From Deltaproteobacteria bacterium (GTDB lineage Bacteria > Myxococcota_A > Polyangia > Polyangiales > Ga0077539), in assembly GCA_016218725.1 (NCBI GenBank), contig JACRDB010000018.1, positions 1 through 38,655 on the forward strand: 38,655 bases of DNA, written 5' to 3'. Shown piece by piece: positions 23,353-34,200 of the stretch (the stretch's first letter is position 1; each line of letters opens with the position of its first letter). A model generated the notes under the pieces. It did not search any database, was not told where the DNA came from, and saw only the letters and a program-made list of their open reading frames with translations. The translations under genes were made by a program, and so were the position numbers.

Positions 23353-25260
23353 TCAGGCGGGCGGCGCCGGGGACTCCGACGCGGGCTGGATCCGTGGGAG
23401 GAGCGCCCAGACCACGGCGGCGCCGAGGTTCCACACGGCCAGGGACTCCACTACCCGGTGGGGGTACAGCACGCACAGCACCGCGGCCACCAGCGCCGGG
23501 GGGATCATCGCCAGCATGGTGCGCGAGAGCGTCACGCCCATGATCCCGAAGGCCAGCGAGACCCCGAGGTAGCAGTTCCACGCGAGGAGGTCCACGCCGA
23601 CCTCGCGCAGCATCCCGATGAGCCCCTGGGCGATGATGAACAGGCAGTACGCCAGGATGCTCGCCAGGAAGCGCCGGTTGTACAGGTTGGTCATCAGGCT
23701 CTTGCGGTACACGTAGAAGCTCCCCGCGATCCCGAGGAGGAGCACCGTGGCGAAGCCGACGATCCCGCGGTAGGTGACCTCCAGGCCCACCTTGGCGAGG
23801 CCGAGCCAGAAGAGGGCCGAGCCCACGTGGGAGCCGATGAGCACCAGGCTGCGCTGGCGCACGGCCACGCCCGCGTCGGCGTCGTGCTCCATCCTCCGGA
23901 GCTTCTCGCGCGCCTGGGCCTCGTCCTGGAGCTGGGCCTGGAGCGCCGTGAGGCGCGCCTGGAGCGCGGGGTCGCCGCCCTCGAGCTCCGCCAGGAGCAT
24001 GGCGGCGACGGTGGCGCTGCGCTGGTCGAGCTCGAAGGCCACGCTCTCCGAAAGGCACCGACGCAGGCCCTCGCGGGCCGGCCCGTTCTCGCCCCACACC
24101 CTCAGGGCCTGGCGATAGCCAAAGACGCACTCGCCGGAGAGCCTCCGGATGGATGCCCGGCGCGCGTCCCCGGCGTCGTCCGTGGCCGAGGCGGCGAGGG
24201 CCCGGATGGCCGCGCTGAGCTCCTCCAGGCGGGCGTTCGCCTCCGCGGTGAGGGCCACGCTCCCGCGATGCTGGAGGAAGTCCTGGACGGCGGCCTTGAA
24301 GGCCAGGGCGTCCGCCGGGCGCTCCGCGGGGTCCCGGGCCGTGGCACGGTTGCACAGCGCCGCGAGCTCCGCGGGCACCGTGCTCGGGTACGCCACCGGG
24401 TCCGAGCGCCGTGCCGCGGCGAAGAGCTCCTCGCGGCTCTTGCCCTGGTGCCTCGTGTGGCCGACGAGCACCTCGTGGAGCATGGACCCGAGGAGGTACA
24501 CGTCCGCGCGCACGGTGGGCCTCGAGTCCTCGTCCAGGGCCTCCGGGGCCATGTACCCTGGCGTCCCGGCGATGGTGACCGGTGACGGGTCCTCCAGCCT
24601 CCGGGCGATGCCCCAGTCCAGGACATACACCTCTCCGAAGGCCCCGACCATGACGTTCTCGGTCTTCAGGTCCCGGTGGAGCACCCCTCGGGCGTGGGCG
24701 AAGTGCACGGCGTCGCAGACCCTGGAGAGCACCTCCAGGTTCCACCCGAGGCGGTCTTCGCGGTGCTCGCCCCAGGCCCGGTGCTCCGGCTCCCGCAGGA
24801 GGGTGCGCCAGGAGACGCCCTCCACGCGCTTCATCACCATGAGGGGGCGGCCCTCCAGGTCCCTCCCGAGGAGGTGCACGGGGATGATGCTCGGGTGCTC
24901 CAGGGCGCCGGTGATCCGGGCCTCATGGAGCAGCGCGTCCACCGCGGCGCCGCCGAAGCGGTCGGGCCTCACGCGCTTGATGGCCACGTCCCGCCCGAGG
25001 GCCCGCTGGTGGCCCAGGTCCACCCGGCCCATGCCCCCTTCGCCCAGGGTGCCCTGCACCGTCAGGTCCAGGGCCCCGTCGGCGTCGCCCTCCTCGCCAA
25101 CCACCAGCAACGGCAGCGCGGCCAGCGCCTCCGGGAGCTCCCCGGCCAGGAGCGCCCGGGTGGAGAGCACCCCCACCCGACTGTTCCCGGTGCTGTCCTC
25201 GGACTTCGCCGTCGGTGCCAGCGTCGCGTCCGGATCCTCGGTCGGTTGTTCGCTACCCAT
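23353..25260 (-). CDS. Ser/Thr protein kinase with polytopic membrane C-terminus
   Basis: 635 residues from ATG 25260, which overlaps the upstream gene by 8 bases. Kinase domain about 70-330: GEGGMGRV loop, catalytic K95, HRDLKTEN (195-202; T replaces the usual P), D215WG in place of DFG, GTPGYMAPE. HRD and DWG variants of this kind occur in active myxobacterial and planctomycete kinases. A helical region follows, including a probable coiled coil (ALQARLTALQAQLQ), then about six transmembrane helices (from about 465 to 625) and a short tail. I infer a membrane-tethered kinase with an unusual multi-pass membrane domain; signal and targets are unknown. The downstream lipoprotein and GT-C-like genes are candidate partners. 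Confidence 0.9.
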   Translation of the reverse strand: MGSEQPTEDPDATLAPTAKSEDSTGNSRVGVLSTRALLAGELPEALAALPLLVVGEEGDADGALDLTVQGTLGEGGMGRVDLGHQRALGRDVAIKRVRPDRFGGAAVDALLHEARITGALEHPSIIPVHLLGRDLEGRPLMVMKRVEGVSWRTLLREPEHRAWGEHREDRLGWNLEVLSRVCDAVHFAHARGVLHRDLKTENVMVGAFGEVYVLDWGIARRLEDPSPVTIAGTPGYMAPEALDEDSRPTVRADVYLLGSMLHEVLVGHTRHQGKSREELFAAARRSDPVAYPSTVPAELAALCNRATARDPAERPADALAFKAAVQDFLQHRGSVALTAEANARLEELSAAIRALAASATDDAGDARRASIRRLSGECVFGYRQALRVWGENGPAREGLRRCLSESVAFELDQRSATVAAMLLAELEGGDPALQARLTALQAQLQDEAQAREKLRRMEHDADAGVAVRQRSLVLIGSHVGSALFWLGLAKVGLEVTYRGIVGFATVLLLGIAGSFYVYRKSLMTNLYNRRFLASILAYCLFIIAQGLIGMLREVGVDLLAWNCYLGVSLAFGIMGVTLSRTMLAMIPPALVAAVLCVLYPHRVVESLAVWNLGAAVVWALLPRIQPASESPAPPA

Positions 25261-25783
25261 CCCCTGCGTCTTGGAGAGCGATGGTAACCGCCCCGGTGCC
25301 CCCCCCGCAACGCCCCTGGTGCACCACCGCGCAGAGCGCAAGGGCCGGGAGCGTCCACAGGTCCGTCGGGTCCGTCACCGCCGCCACCGGCGCCCACCTG
25401 GGCGCCACGCCGTGCTGCAGGAGCGCGCCCAGCGCGTCCAACGGCCAGCGCAGACTTCCCCACAACACCTGATAGGTCTGTGTGGCGGCCGGGAGCGTCT
25501 TCTCCAGGGTGAACGCCGCGCCCGTGACCGCCACGGCTACTGCGAGGGCTCTGCGAGACGGCTCCCAGGGTCTGTGGGCGGCGGCCATGGCGCACTCCCA
25601 GAGACCCTGCAGGAGGAGCGGCCCCACCACGAGGATGCCCACATCGGAGAGCTTCCCGCTCACGACCCCCGGCGCTCGAATCTTGAGAACATGGTCATTT
25701 ACGAGCAGCAGCGCCAGGGAAACGAGCGCCACCGGGTGGAGAAACGCCTCGCCAGGGTGCGGGGCGCGAGACCCAGCGGTCAC
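25253..25783 (-). CDS. Uncharacterised integral membrane protein
   Basis: 176 residues from GTG 25783, which overlaps the upstream gene's stop by 4 bases (GTGA). Its own 3' end overlaps the kinase start by 8 bases. There are four predicted helices, with a conserved-looking VNDHVLK...GKLSDVGILVVGPLLL segment that I associate with a widespread uncharacterised membrane-protein family. Function is unknown. Overlaps on both sides argue for co-translation with the kinase. Confidence 0.7.
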   Translation of the reverse strand: MTAGSRAPHPGEAFLHPVALVSLALLLVNDHVLKIRAPGVVSGKLSDVGILVVGPLLLQGLWECAMAAAHRPWEPSRRALAVAVAVTGAAFTLEKTLPAATQTYQVLWGSLRWPLDALGALLQHGVAPRWAPVAAVTDPTDLWTLPALALCAVVHQGRCGGGTGAVTIALQDAGDG

Positions 25784-26280
25784 GGCAGCTCCGTCAGGTT
25801 GAGGCGCGTGCCCGCGGGGGGATCTTCACCGAGGCCCCGGGCCTCCGAGGTCAAGGCCCAGGACGTGGAACCGGTGATGAACGCCGTGGACTCCACGCCA
25901 ATGGAGAGGGTGAAGGTTGCCTCACAGGGAGCGCGCTGCGGGCACGACACCCTCACCCGAGCTGAGCCCTGGTGGCCGCCGCCTGGCAGGGGCTCGAAGG
26001 GGACCGTGGTATCGCCGGTGAGCCTGAGCCTCACGCCCTGGTGGCCAGGGTGGGTGCCGTGCAGGGTGAAATCGACCTGTTGCCCGGCCACGTGGGCCAC
26101 GGGCGGGAGCGCCAGGCGGAACCGCCGAGGAGGCGTGGTCTCGTTGGGAGTGTTCAAGCGGAACTCACCAGAGAGCGAGGGGCCCGTCACATGCCAGCGC
26201 CGCGGGCTCGTGGCCACCACCGCCGCGCCCGCCAGCGCCAGCGCCGCGAGCGAGAGTCCACGTCGGCCAGGGGTCTTCAC
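25780..26280 (-). CDS. Unknown exported or membrane-anchored protein
   Basis: 166 residues from GTG 26280 (the frame extends to 26325, but this start puts a basic n-region VKTPGRRG directly before the hydrophobic core LSLAALALAGAAVVA). The rest is beta-rich in appearance, with one Cys pair (SCPQRAPC) that could form a disulfide. No family recognised. Its stop overlaps the next gene's start by 4 bases. Probably a periplasmic domain on an N-terminal anchor. Confidence 0.65.
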   Translation of the reverse strand: MKTPGRRGLSLAALALAGAAVVATSPRRWHVTGPSLSGEFRLNTPNETTPPRRFRLALPPVAHVAGQQVDFTLHGTHPGHQGVRLRLTGDTTVPFEPLPGGGHQGSARVRVSCPQRAPCEATFTLSIGVESTAFITGSTSWALTSEARGLGEDPPAGTRLNLTELP

Positions 26281-26338
26281 GACGGCGAGACTAGCACCAT
26301 GCCCGGGCCGTGGTGTGACCCGCACCTCGCCCGGTCAC

Positions 26339-27103
26339 TCAACCCCGAGGCACCTCGCTGGAGCGCCCTCGGTGGCGCACGTACATGTCCCGCACCCAGC
26401 GGGCGCCCGCGCGCCCGGCCACGCTCTCCCGCAGCGCCACGAGCGCCTCGGGCCACGGCTCCGGCAGCGGGTATGGGAACTCCGGTGGCCGCAGGATCGC
26501 GGTCATCACCGCCGCGGCCGTCAGGTCCGCCGCGCCAAAGCGCTCGCCCACCAGGTAGCCGCTCGGGCCCAGCTCCGCCTCCAGGCGATCGAAGTGCCCG
26601 TCCAGGCGCTCGCGGGCCCGCCGGGCGCTCTCGGCGTGGAGGCCCATGTTGCGCGCGAAGGGGACCTTGAGCACCGGGAAGGCCCGGCGCCAGAGCCAGC
26701 GGAGCGTGGGCGAGAAGCCCATGGTGGCCATCTCCGCGCAGCGGTCGGGCTCCGGGAGGTACGTCCACCAGAAGAGCCTGCGCACGTCCGGGGCCACCTC
26801 CGTGTCGAAGAAATGCTCCAGCGCCAGCGCCCTCTCGCGAAGCCGTGGCTCCGCGGGGACCAGCGCCGGCTCCGGGTGGAGCTCCTCCAGCGCCAGCAGG
26901 ATCCGGTCGCTGCCCGCGACCACCCGGTCGCCGAGCTCCAGCACCGGGACCTTGTTCTGCCCCGTGAGCCAGCGCACCCGCGGGATGTGGAGCCCCGGGA
27001 GCAGCGCCTCCCGGGTGTGGGCGATGCCCTTGAAATCCAGCGCCCAGCGCGCCTTCTCGTTGTAGTGCGACACCCGGAAATGAAGCAGGTTCGGCGGCGC
27101 CAT
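26339..27103 (-). CDS. Glutathione S-transferase family protein
   Basis: 254 residues, ATG 27103. The N-terminal thioredoxin-fold domain has SHYNEKARWAL (about 12-22), the N-terminal active-site region of many bacterial GSTs, and NKVPVLELGDRVVAGSDRI (the VP cis-proline and the glutathione-contacting SD motif). The C-terminal helical domain ends in YLVGERFGAADLTAAAV, the typical GST C-terminal signature. Cytoplasmic. The substrate is unknown. It is divergent from the esterase/megasynthase genes across 65 bases and heads the minus-strand gene run; it might share regulation with either side. Confidence 0.9.
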   Translation of the reverse strand: MAPPNLLHFRVSHYNEKARWALDFKGIAHTREALLPGLHIPRVRWLTGQNKVPVLELGDRVVAGSDRILLALEELHPEPALVPAEPRLRERALALEHFFDTEVAPDVRRLFWWTYLPEPDRCAEMATMGFSPTLRWLWRRAFPVLKVPFARNMGLHAESARRARERLDGHFDRLEAELGPSGYLVGERFGAADLTAAAVMTAILRPPEFPYPLPEPWPEALVALRESVAGRAGARWVRDMYVRHRGRSSEVPRG

Positions 27104-27168
27104 CGGGGGTATCGTACCAACGGCCGCCCGCGCCCGCGCGCCGGGTGTACAGTCGCCCGGGATTACCC

Positions 27169-28221
27169 ATGCGCAGCGCCCTCGCTTGCCTCCTCCTCGC
27201 CGCGGGCTGCGGCACCACCTCCGTGGTCGCTATGCCCGACGCCACCGCCCCCGAGGACACCCCTGCGGACTCCATGCCGCAGGGTCCGCCGGATGTGGCC
27301 CCGGACGCTCCAGCGAGGGACGCGACGGCCGCGGACGCGCCCGAGGCGACGCCCTCGGACGGCCCCTCGGACGCCCTGGCGGGGCCCGAGGCGGGGGCCT
27401 GCGCGGGTCGTCGGGGCGCTGCCGGGGACGCCGTACGCACCTTGATGATGGGCGCCGTGGCGCGCACGGTCCGAGTCCACGCGGGGACGGCGTACAGCCC
27501 CACGAGGCCCGCGATGCTGGTGCTGAACTTCCACGGGCTCACGTCCAACGCCGGGCAGCAGGAGCTCTACTCGGCCATGAACGCCCTGGCGGACACCCGG
27601 GGCTTCGTGGTGGCCTACCCCGAGGGCCTGGGGGGGAGCTGGAACGCCGGCCAGTGCTGCGGCGAGAGCGCCCGCGGCGGCGTAGACGACGTGGCCTTCG
27701 CCCGCGCGGTGATCGACCAGTTGTCCCTGGAGTACTGCATCGACCCCCGGAGGGTGTACTCCACCGGGATGTCCAACGGGGGCTTCCTGTCCCATCGCCT
27801 GGCGTGCGAACTGAGCGACCGCATCGCGGCCATCGCGCCGGTGGCGGGGGTCCTCGGCGTCCCCACCTGCGCGCCGCGCAGGCCCGTGCCGGTGTTTCAT
27901 TTTCACGGGACCCTCGACGGACTCGTCCCGTACAACGGCGGGGGGCTCCTGAACTTCAACTCCGTGGCGGACACCATGCGAGGCTGGGCCCAGCGCAACG
28001 GCTGCGGCCCCATGCCCGCGGAGTTCCTCCGCCGAGGGATCGTGCGCTGTGACCGCTGGAGCGGGTGTCGGTTGGGCTCCGAGGTGCAGCTCTGCACCGT
28101 GGACGGCGGAGGGCACACCTGGCCCGGGGCCTTCCCCATCCCCCTCTTCGGGGTCACCGCCCGGGAGGTGTCCGCGTCGGAGCTGATGCTGGACTTCTTC
28201 CAGCGCCACCCCATGCCCTGA
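27169..28221 (+). CDS. CE1-type esterase/PHB depolymerase-family lipoprotein
   Basis: 350 residues. ATG 27169 gives a signal peptide with lipobox AAGC (Cys14), followed by an Asp/Ala/Pro-rich linker to about residue 85. The alpha/beta-hydrolase domain has LNFHG (oxyanion region), nucleophile Ser202 in GMSNGG, Asp250 in GTLDGLVP and His316 in GGGHTWPG. This is the layout of LpqC/polyhydroxybutyrate depolymerase and feruloyl-esterase (CE1) proteins. It is likely envelope-bound and faces outward. Only 16 bases separate its stop from the megasynthase start, so the two probably share an mRNA; it may cleave an ester in the product or serve self-protection (inference). Confidence 0.88.
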   Translation: MRSALACLLLAAGCGTTSVVAMPDATAPEDTPADSMPQGPPDVAPDAPARDATAADAPEATPSDGPSDALAGPEAGACAGRRGAAGDAVRTLMMGAVARTVRVHAGTAYSPTRPAMLVLNFHGLTSNAGQQELYSAMNALADTRGFVVAYPEGLGGSWNAGQCCGESARGGVDDVAFARAVIDQLSLEYCIDPRRVYSTGMSNGGFLSHRLACELSDRIAAIAPVAGVLGVPTCAPRRPVPVFHFHGTLDGLVPYNGGGLLNFNSVADTMRGWAQRNGCGPMPAEFLRRGIVRCDRWSGCRLGSEVQLCTVDGGGHTWPGAFPIPLFGVTAREVSASELMLDFFQRHPMP

Positions 28222-28237
28222 GGACAGCCCTCACGTC

Positions 28238-31200
28238 ATGCAGGACCCCCCCGGACCGACGCCCTCGGACGCGCTCCCCGCGCTCCTCGCCGCGCAGCGC
28301 CTCGCGCGCCCGGACGCGCCCGCCGTGGTCTCCGACGACGAGTGTGTGTCCTGGGCACAGTTAGACGCGGACACCGACGCCTGGGCCGACGCGCTCCGGG
28401 CCCTGGGCGTGGGCCCCGAGGTGCCCGTGGGCGTGTGCCTGCCGCGCTCTCCGTCGCTGGTCCGGGCCTTCTTCGCCGTGCTCAAGGCCGGAGGGGTGTA
28501 CCTCCCGCTGGACCCCTCGCTCCCGCGCGAGAGGCTCCGCGCCATCGCATCCGACGCACGGCCTCTCCTGACCCTGGCAGACGCAGACACCATGGGCCTC
28601 GTCCCCGACGCGGTCACCGCGAGGATGGACCAGGAGGCCCCGCCCCGCCGCGCACCCGCCCCCCGCGCCCTGCGCGGAGACGACGCGGCATGCGTGCTCT
28701 ACACCTCCGGGTCGTCGGGCGCGCCGAAGGGCGTGGTCCTGGAGCACCGGAGCCTCGTGGCCTTCGCCAGGGCCCTGCCAGACCGCTTCTCCCTCGCGTC
28801 CGAGGACCGGGTGCTGCTCTTCACCGCCATCGGGTTCGACCCCTCGCTGGCGGAGCTCTGCATGGCGCTCTCCTCCGGCGCATGCCTGGTGACGGTGCCC
28901 GAGGCGCTCCTCAAGCCCGGCCAGGAGCTCCATCGGGCGCTCGCTTCAAGGGCCATCACCCACCACGCCACCACGCCCTCGGCGCTGGAGGCCCTGCCCG
29001 AGGGAGGCCTCCCCCACCTGAAGACCATCCTGTGCGGCGGAGAGCGCCTGAGCCCGTCCCTGGTGCGCCGCCTCGGCCTCGGAGGGAGGCTGTTCAATGT
29101 GTACGGCCCCACCGAGGCCACCGTGGCCGCCACCGCGGGGAAGGCCGTAGACGACGGCGCCGAGCCCTCCCTGGGCGAGCCCCTGGGCTCGAATGAAGTG
29201 CACCTCCTCGGGAGTGACCTCCTGCCCGTGCCCGCGGGCGTCGAGGCGGAGCTCTTCCTCGGAGGCCCCTGCGTCGCCAGGGGGTACCTCCAGCGCCCGG
29301 ACCTCACCGCCGAGCGCTTCGTGCCGGACCCCTCCCGACCCGGAGCGAGGCTCTACCGCACGGGGGACCTCGCGCTCCGGCGCCCGGACGGCGGGCTCGT
29401 GTTCCGCGGTCGGCGCGACGACCAGGTAAAGCTCCAGGGCGTGCGCGTGGAGCCCTCGGAGGTCACCTCCGTGCTGGCGCGCTGCCCGGGGGTCTCCCAG
29501 GCCGCGGTGGTCGCACGGAGCTCCCCCGCCGGGGACCTGCGCCTGGTCGCTTATGTGGTCCCCGAGGGAGAGCCCGAGCCCTCGCGCTGGAGGGCCTTTC
29601 TCACGGAGCGCCTCCCGGCCCCCATGGTGCCCGTGGTGTATGTGACCCTCCCGTCGCTCCCTCGGACGCCGGGGCACAAGCTCGACCGCCGGGCGCTGCC
29701 GGAGCCCCCGTGGGACCCGCGCCCGGAGCGCCCCTCGGAGGTCCCTTGGAGCGCCGTAGAGAGCGCCCTGGCCGCGTGTTGGGAGGCCATCCTGGGCGCC
29801 CGCCCGGGCCTCGACGACGACTTCTTCGCCCTCGGAGGAGACTCCCTCCGGGCCGCCCGCATGCTCGCGGCCGCGGCCCCGGTCCTGGGCAAGCACCTCG
29901 ACACCGCGGCGGTGTACGCCCACCCCACGCTCGGCGCGCTGGCCCGGGCCTTCGAGCGCGCCGAGACCGCGCCCGCGGCGCCTCCGGCGCCCGATGCCCC
30001 TCGCGAGGACGCTCCGCTCCTGGCGTCACAGCGGCGCTTGTGGTTCCTCCAGCGCCTGCACCCGCGGTCCCGCGCCTGGCACTGCCCGGTGCTCTTCCGG
30101 GTCCGGGGTCCCCTGGATGTCCCTTCGCTGGAGCACGCCCTCTACGCGCTCCAGGCGCGCTTCGAGGCCCTGAGGACGGTGTTCCCCTCCTCGGCGGGGG
30201 TGCCCTGCCAGACGCTCCTGCCGCCCCGGACGGTGACGCTCCACGCCGAGGCGGTGGAGGCCTCCGACCTCACGGCCCGGGTCGCCCTCCACGCCGAGGA
30301 GCCCTTTGACCTGGAGCGTGGCCCCCTCTGGCGCGCGGCGCTCTTTCGCTTGAGCGCGACGGACCACACCCTGTGCTTCACCGCCCACCACCTGGTGCTG
30401 GATGGCGCCTCGCTCCGCCCGCTCCTCGCGGCCCTGGTGGCCCTCTACGACGGCGTCGAGCTCCCGCCCCCCGCGGCGATGGAACCCATGGACGCCGCCC
30501 GCGAGGAGGCTCTCCTCGGGGACCTCTCCCCCCTCCTCCAGCGCTGCGTCGAGCGCCTCCGAGGGGCCCCGCAGGTGCTGCCCTTCCCGCGGGACCACCG
30601 CCGCGACCCGGGCGTCACGGCCCCCGGGGACTCCGTGCCCGTGGTGCTCCCCGAGGGCAGCTCCCGCGCCCTGAGGGAGCTCTGCAACCGCGTCGGAGTG
30701 ACGCCCTTCGTGGCGCTCTCGGCGTGCTTTGGCGCGGCGCTCGCCAGCGCCAGCGGCGCGCGGGAGATCCTCCTCGGGACGCCCTCCGCGGGACGGGAGA
30801 GCCCCTCCCGGTGGGACAGCGTCGGGTTCTTCGCGGGCACCCTCGCGCTGCGCTACCGCTTCCCCCCGGAGGCCTCGCTCCTCCAGGTCCTCGGCCTCGC
30901 CCGGGAGGCCGTGAGGGACGCCCTGGAGACCGCCCGGGTGCCCTTCGATCGCGTGGTGGAGGCCCTCCGCCCAGCCCGGAGCCCCACCCGACACCCGCTC
31001 TTCCAGGCGCTCTTCTCCCTGTTGGATGAAGCCCCTGCCGTTGTCTCAAGAGAGGGCGCCCGCTTCACCCTCGAACACGCCCTGCCCCCCGAGGCGCCCT
31101 TCGACCTCACCCTGGAGCTGCACCCGGAAGGGGAGGTATTCCGAGGTGTGTTGCTGTACGCAACGGACCGGTATCATCGCGCCTCCGCCGAGGCCCTGGT

Positions 31201-34200
31201 GGGGGACTACCTGCGGCTCCTGGAGGGCGCCCTGGACGCGCCGGACGCCGCCCTCCGGGCGCACCTCACGCCTCCGAGGGCCCACGCGCGAGGGTCGGCC
31301 CTGGCCCCCTGGAGCGGGCCCGAGACCCTGGGCGAGGCCCTGGAGCGGGCGGCCCTGGCGCACCCCGACGGAGCGCTCTGGCTCTACGACGGCGCTCAAG
31401 CGCCCGTTTGCTACGGCTACCGCGCGCTCTGGGTGGGCGCCCTGGAGCTCCTCCAGGGCTTGAGGGAGCGGGGTCTTGGAGTCGGCGCGAGGGTGGTGCT
31501 CCAGGTCTCCGATCGCTGGGACCTCCTCCGGGCGTTCTGGGGCTGTGTCCTGGGGGGCGTGGTCCCGACGGTGGTGGCCATCCCACCAGGGTATGACGCC
31601 CCGAGCGCCGTGCTGGACAAGCTCCACGACGCCTGCGCGAGGCTCGGCGCCCGGGTGCTCGCGGAGCCCTCACGGGTGGACGAGCTGCGGCGGGACCCTG
31701 GGCTCGCGGGCGTGGAGGTGCTGTCCCTGGAGGGCCTGGCGGTGCCCGGGGCGAGGCCCACGCCCCACTGGGCGGAGCCCTCGGAGCCGGCCTTCTTCCA
31801 GCTCAGCGCGGGCTCCTCGGGGGCCTCCAAGGTGGTGCCCGAGACGCACCGGGCGGCCCTCGCCCACTGCCGCTCGGCCATCGCCCACAACGGCTACGCC
31901 CCCGGGGACGTGTCCCTGGCGTGGCTCCCGCCGGACCATGTCACCACCCTCTTGATGTGTCACGTCAAGGACACCGTGGTGGGTTGTACGCAGGTGCACC
32001 TGCGCACGGAGACCTTCCTCGCGGACCCCACGACGCTCCTCGCGCTGACGGAGGCTCGCCGGGTGACCCACACCCTGCTCCCGAACTTCGCCGTCAAGCT
32101 CCTCGCGGACGCCCTGGAGGGCTCCCCCGCGGGCCGCTGGGACCTCTCGTCCCTGCGGGGCATCGCCAACGGGAGCGAGCAGGTGACCCCCTCGGTGACC
32201 GAGGCCTTCCTCGCCGCCGCCGCGCTCCAGGGGCTCCCACCGGGGGTCATGCGCCCGGGCTTCGGCATGGCGGAGACCGCCAGCGCCGTCACCCTGGACC
32301 TGTCTTTTGATATAGATGGCGGTGTTCTACATGTACGAAGAGACTCCCTCCAAGGGGCCCTGACCTTCGAGGGAGAGCCGTCACCCGACACGGTCTCGCT
32401 GGTGTGCCTCGGGGCGCCGATGCCGGGCGTGGAGCTGCGCGTCGTGGACCCCTCTGGGGAGCTCCTCCCGGAGTGCGTGGTGGGTGCCCTCCAGGTGCGG
32501 GGCCCCTCGGTCTTCGAGGGCTACCTCGGGGACCCCCCGCGGGGGTCGCCCTGGTTCGACACCGGGGACCTCGGGTTCCTGCGGCGGGGGCGCCTGGTGC
32601 TCACCGGTCGCGCCCGGGAGACCGTGGTGGTGCGCGGCGCCAAGGTGCTCCTCCACGAGGTGGACGAGGCCGCCTCCACGGTGCGGGGCGTGGCCTCCTC
32701 CGGGGTCGGGGCCTGCGCGGTGGACGATCCGTCCACTGGCACCGAGGGGGTGGCGCTGTTCTTCGTGCCGCGCCAGGGCTTCTCTCCAGAGAGCGTGGCC
32801 CGGGCGCTGGCCTCGCGGGTCACGGCCCGCCTGGGCCTCGCCCCGGTGGCCGTGGTGCCCGCCCGCGAGCTCCCTCGCACCACCAGCGGGAAGCTCCAAC
32901 GGGCGGAGCTGCGGCGGCGCTTCGAAGCACGAAGAGAGCGCGTGGAGCTCGCCCCCGCCGCCCCTCCAGCGGTCCTCCGGGGACCGACCCGGAGGCTCGT
33001 CGCGGCGCTCTGGAGCGAGCTCCTGAAGCGCCCTTCGGTGGACCCTCGGGCGTCGTTCTTTGACCTCGGGGCCCACTCGCTGCTCATGCTCCAGGCGAGC
33101 GCGAGGCTGGAGAAATCCCTCGGGCGTCCGGTGCCCGTCGCGGAGCTCTTCCGACACCCCACGGTGGAGTCCCTCGCGGGCTTCCTGGCGCCGGAGGAGG
33201 GCGCCTCGGAGGCGAGCCCGGAGCCCCCGCGCGAGGCGAGCTCCGAGGCAGTGGCCGTGGCGATCATCGGGATGGCCCTGAGGCTCCCCGGGGCGGACAC
33301 CCCGGAGGCCCTCTGGGCGCTCCTGCGTGACGGCGTAGAGGGCGTTCGCACGCTCACCGAGGAGGAGCTCCTGGCCGCGGGGGTGCCCCTGAGCGAGCGC
33401 CGGGACCCTCGCTACGTCCCTCGCCGCGCGGTGCTGCCCGACGTGGACCTCTTTGACGCTGGCTTCTTCGGGATGAGCCCCCGCGAGGCGGCGCTCTCGG
33501 ACCCGCAGCAGCGCTTGTTCCTCGTGTGCGCACACGAGGCCCTGGAGCGCGCGGGCTACGACCCCGAGCGGGTGCCGGGGAGCGTGTGTGTCTTCGGGGG
33601 AGTGGGCCTCGGGGGGTACTTTCAACACCACGTCTCCCGGGACCCCGAGGCCCTGCGCTCGCACAACGCCCTGGCCGCGGTGGTGGGCAATGACAAGGAC
33701 CACCTCTGTCTCCGGGTGGCCTGGAGGCTCGGCCTCCGGGGCGCGGCCATCACCGTCCAGACCGCGTGCTCCACGTCCCTGGTGGCGGTGCACCTCGCCG
33801 CGCAGGAGGTGGCCTCCGGGCGCGCGGAGCTGGGCCTCGCGGGCGGCGCCAACATCGGCTTTCCGCGCGGGGCGGGGTACCTCTATCAGGAGGGCAACAT
33901 CCTCTCGCCGGACGGCCACTGCCGGGCCTTCGACGCCCGAGGCGGCGGCACCGTCGGCGGCGACGGCGTGGTGGTGGTGGTGCTCAAGCGCCTGGACCGC
34001 GCCCTCGCCGACGGGAACTTCATCCACGCGGTCCTCCTCGGGTCCCACGTCAACAACGACGGGGCCCTCAAGGCCGGCTATACCGCCCCCGGCGTGGACG
34101 GCCAGACGGCGGTGCTCCGCGAGGCCTACGCCCGCGCCGGGGTGCCCCTCGGCTCCGTCGGCTACATCGAGGCCCACGGCACCGGTACGGCCCTCGGGGA

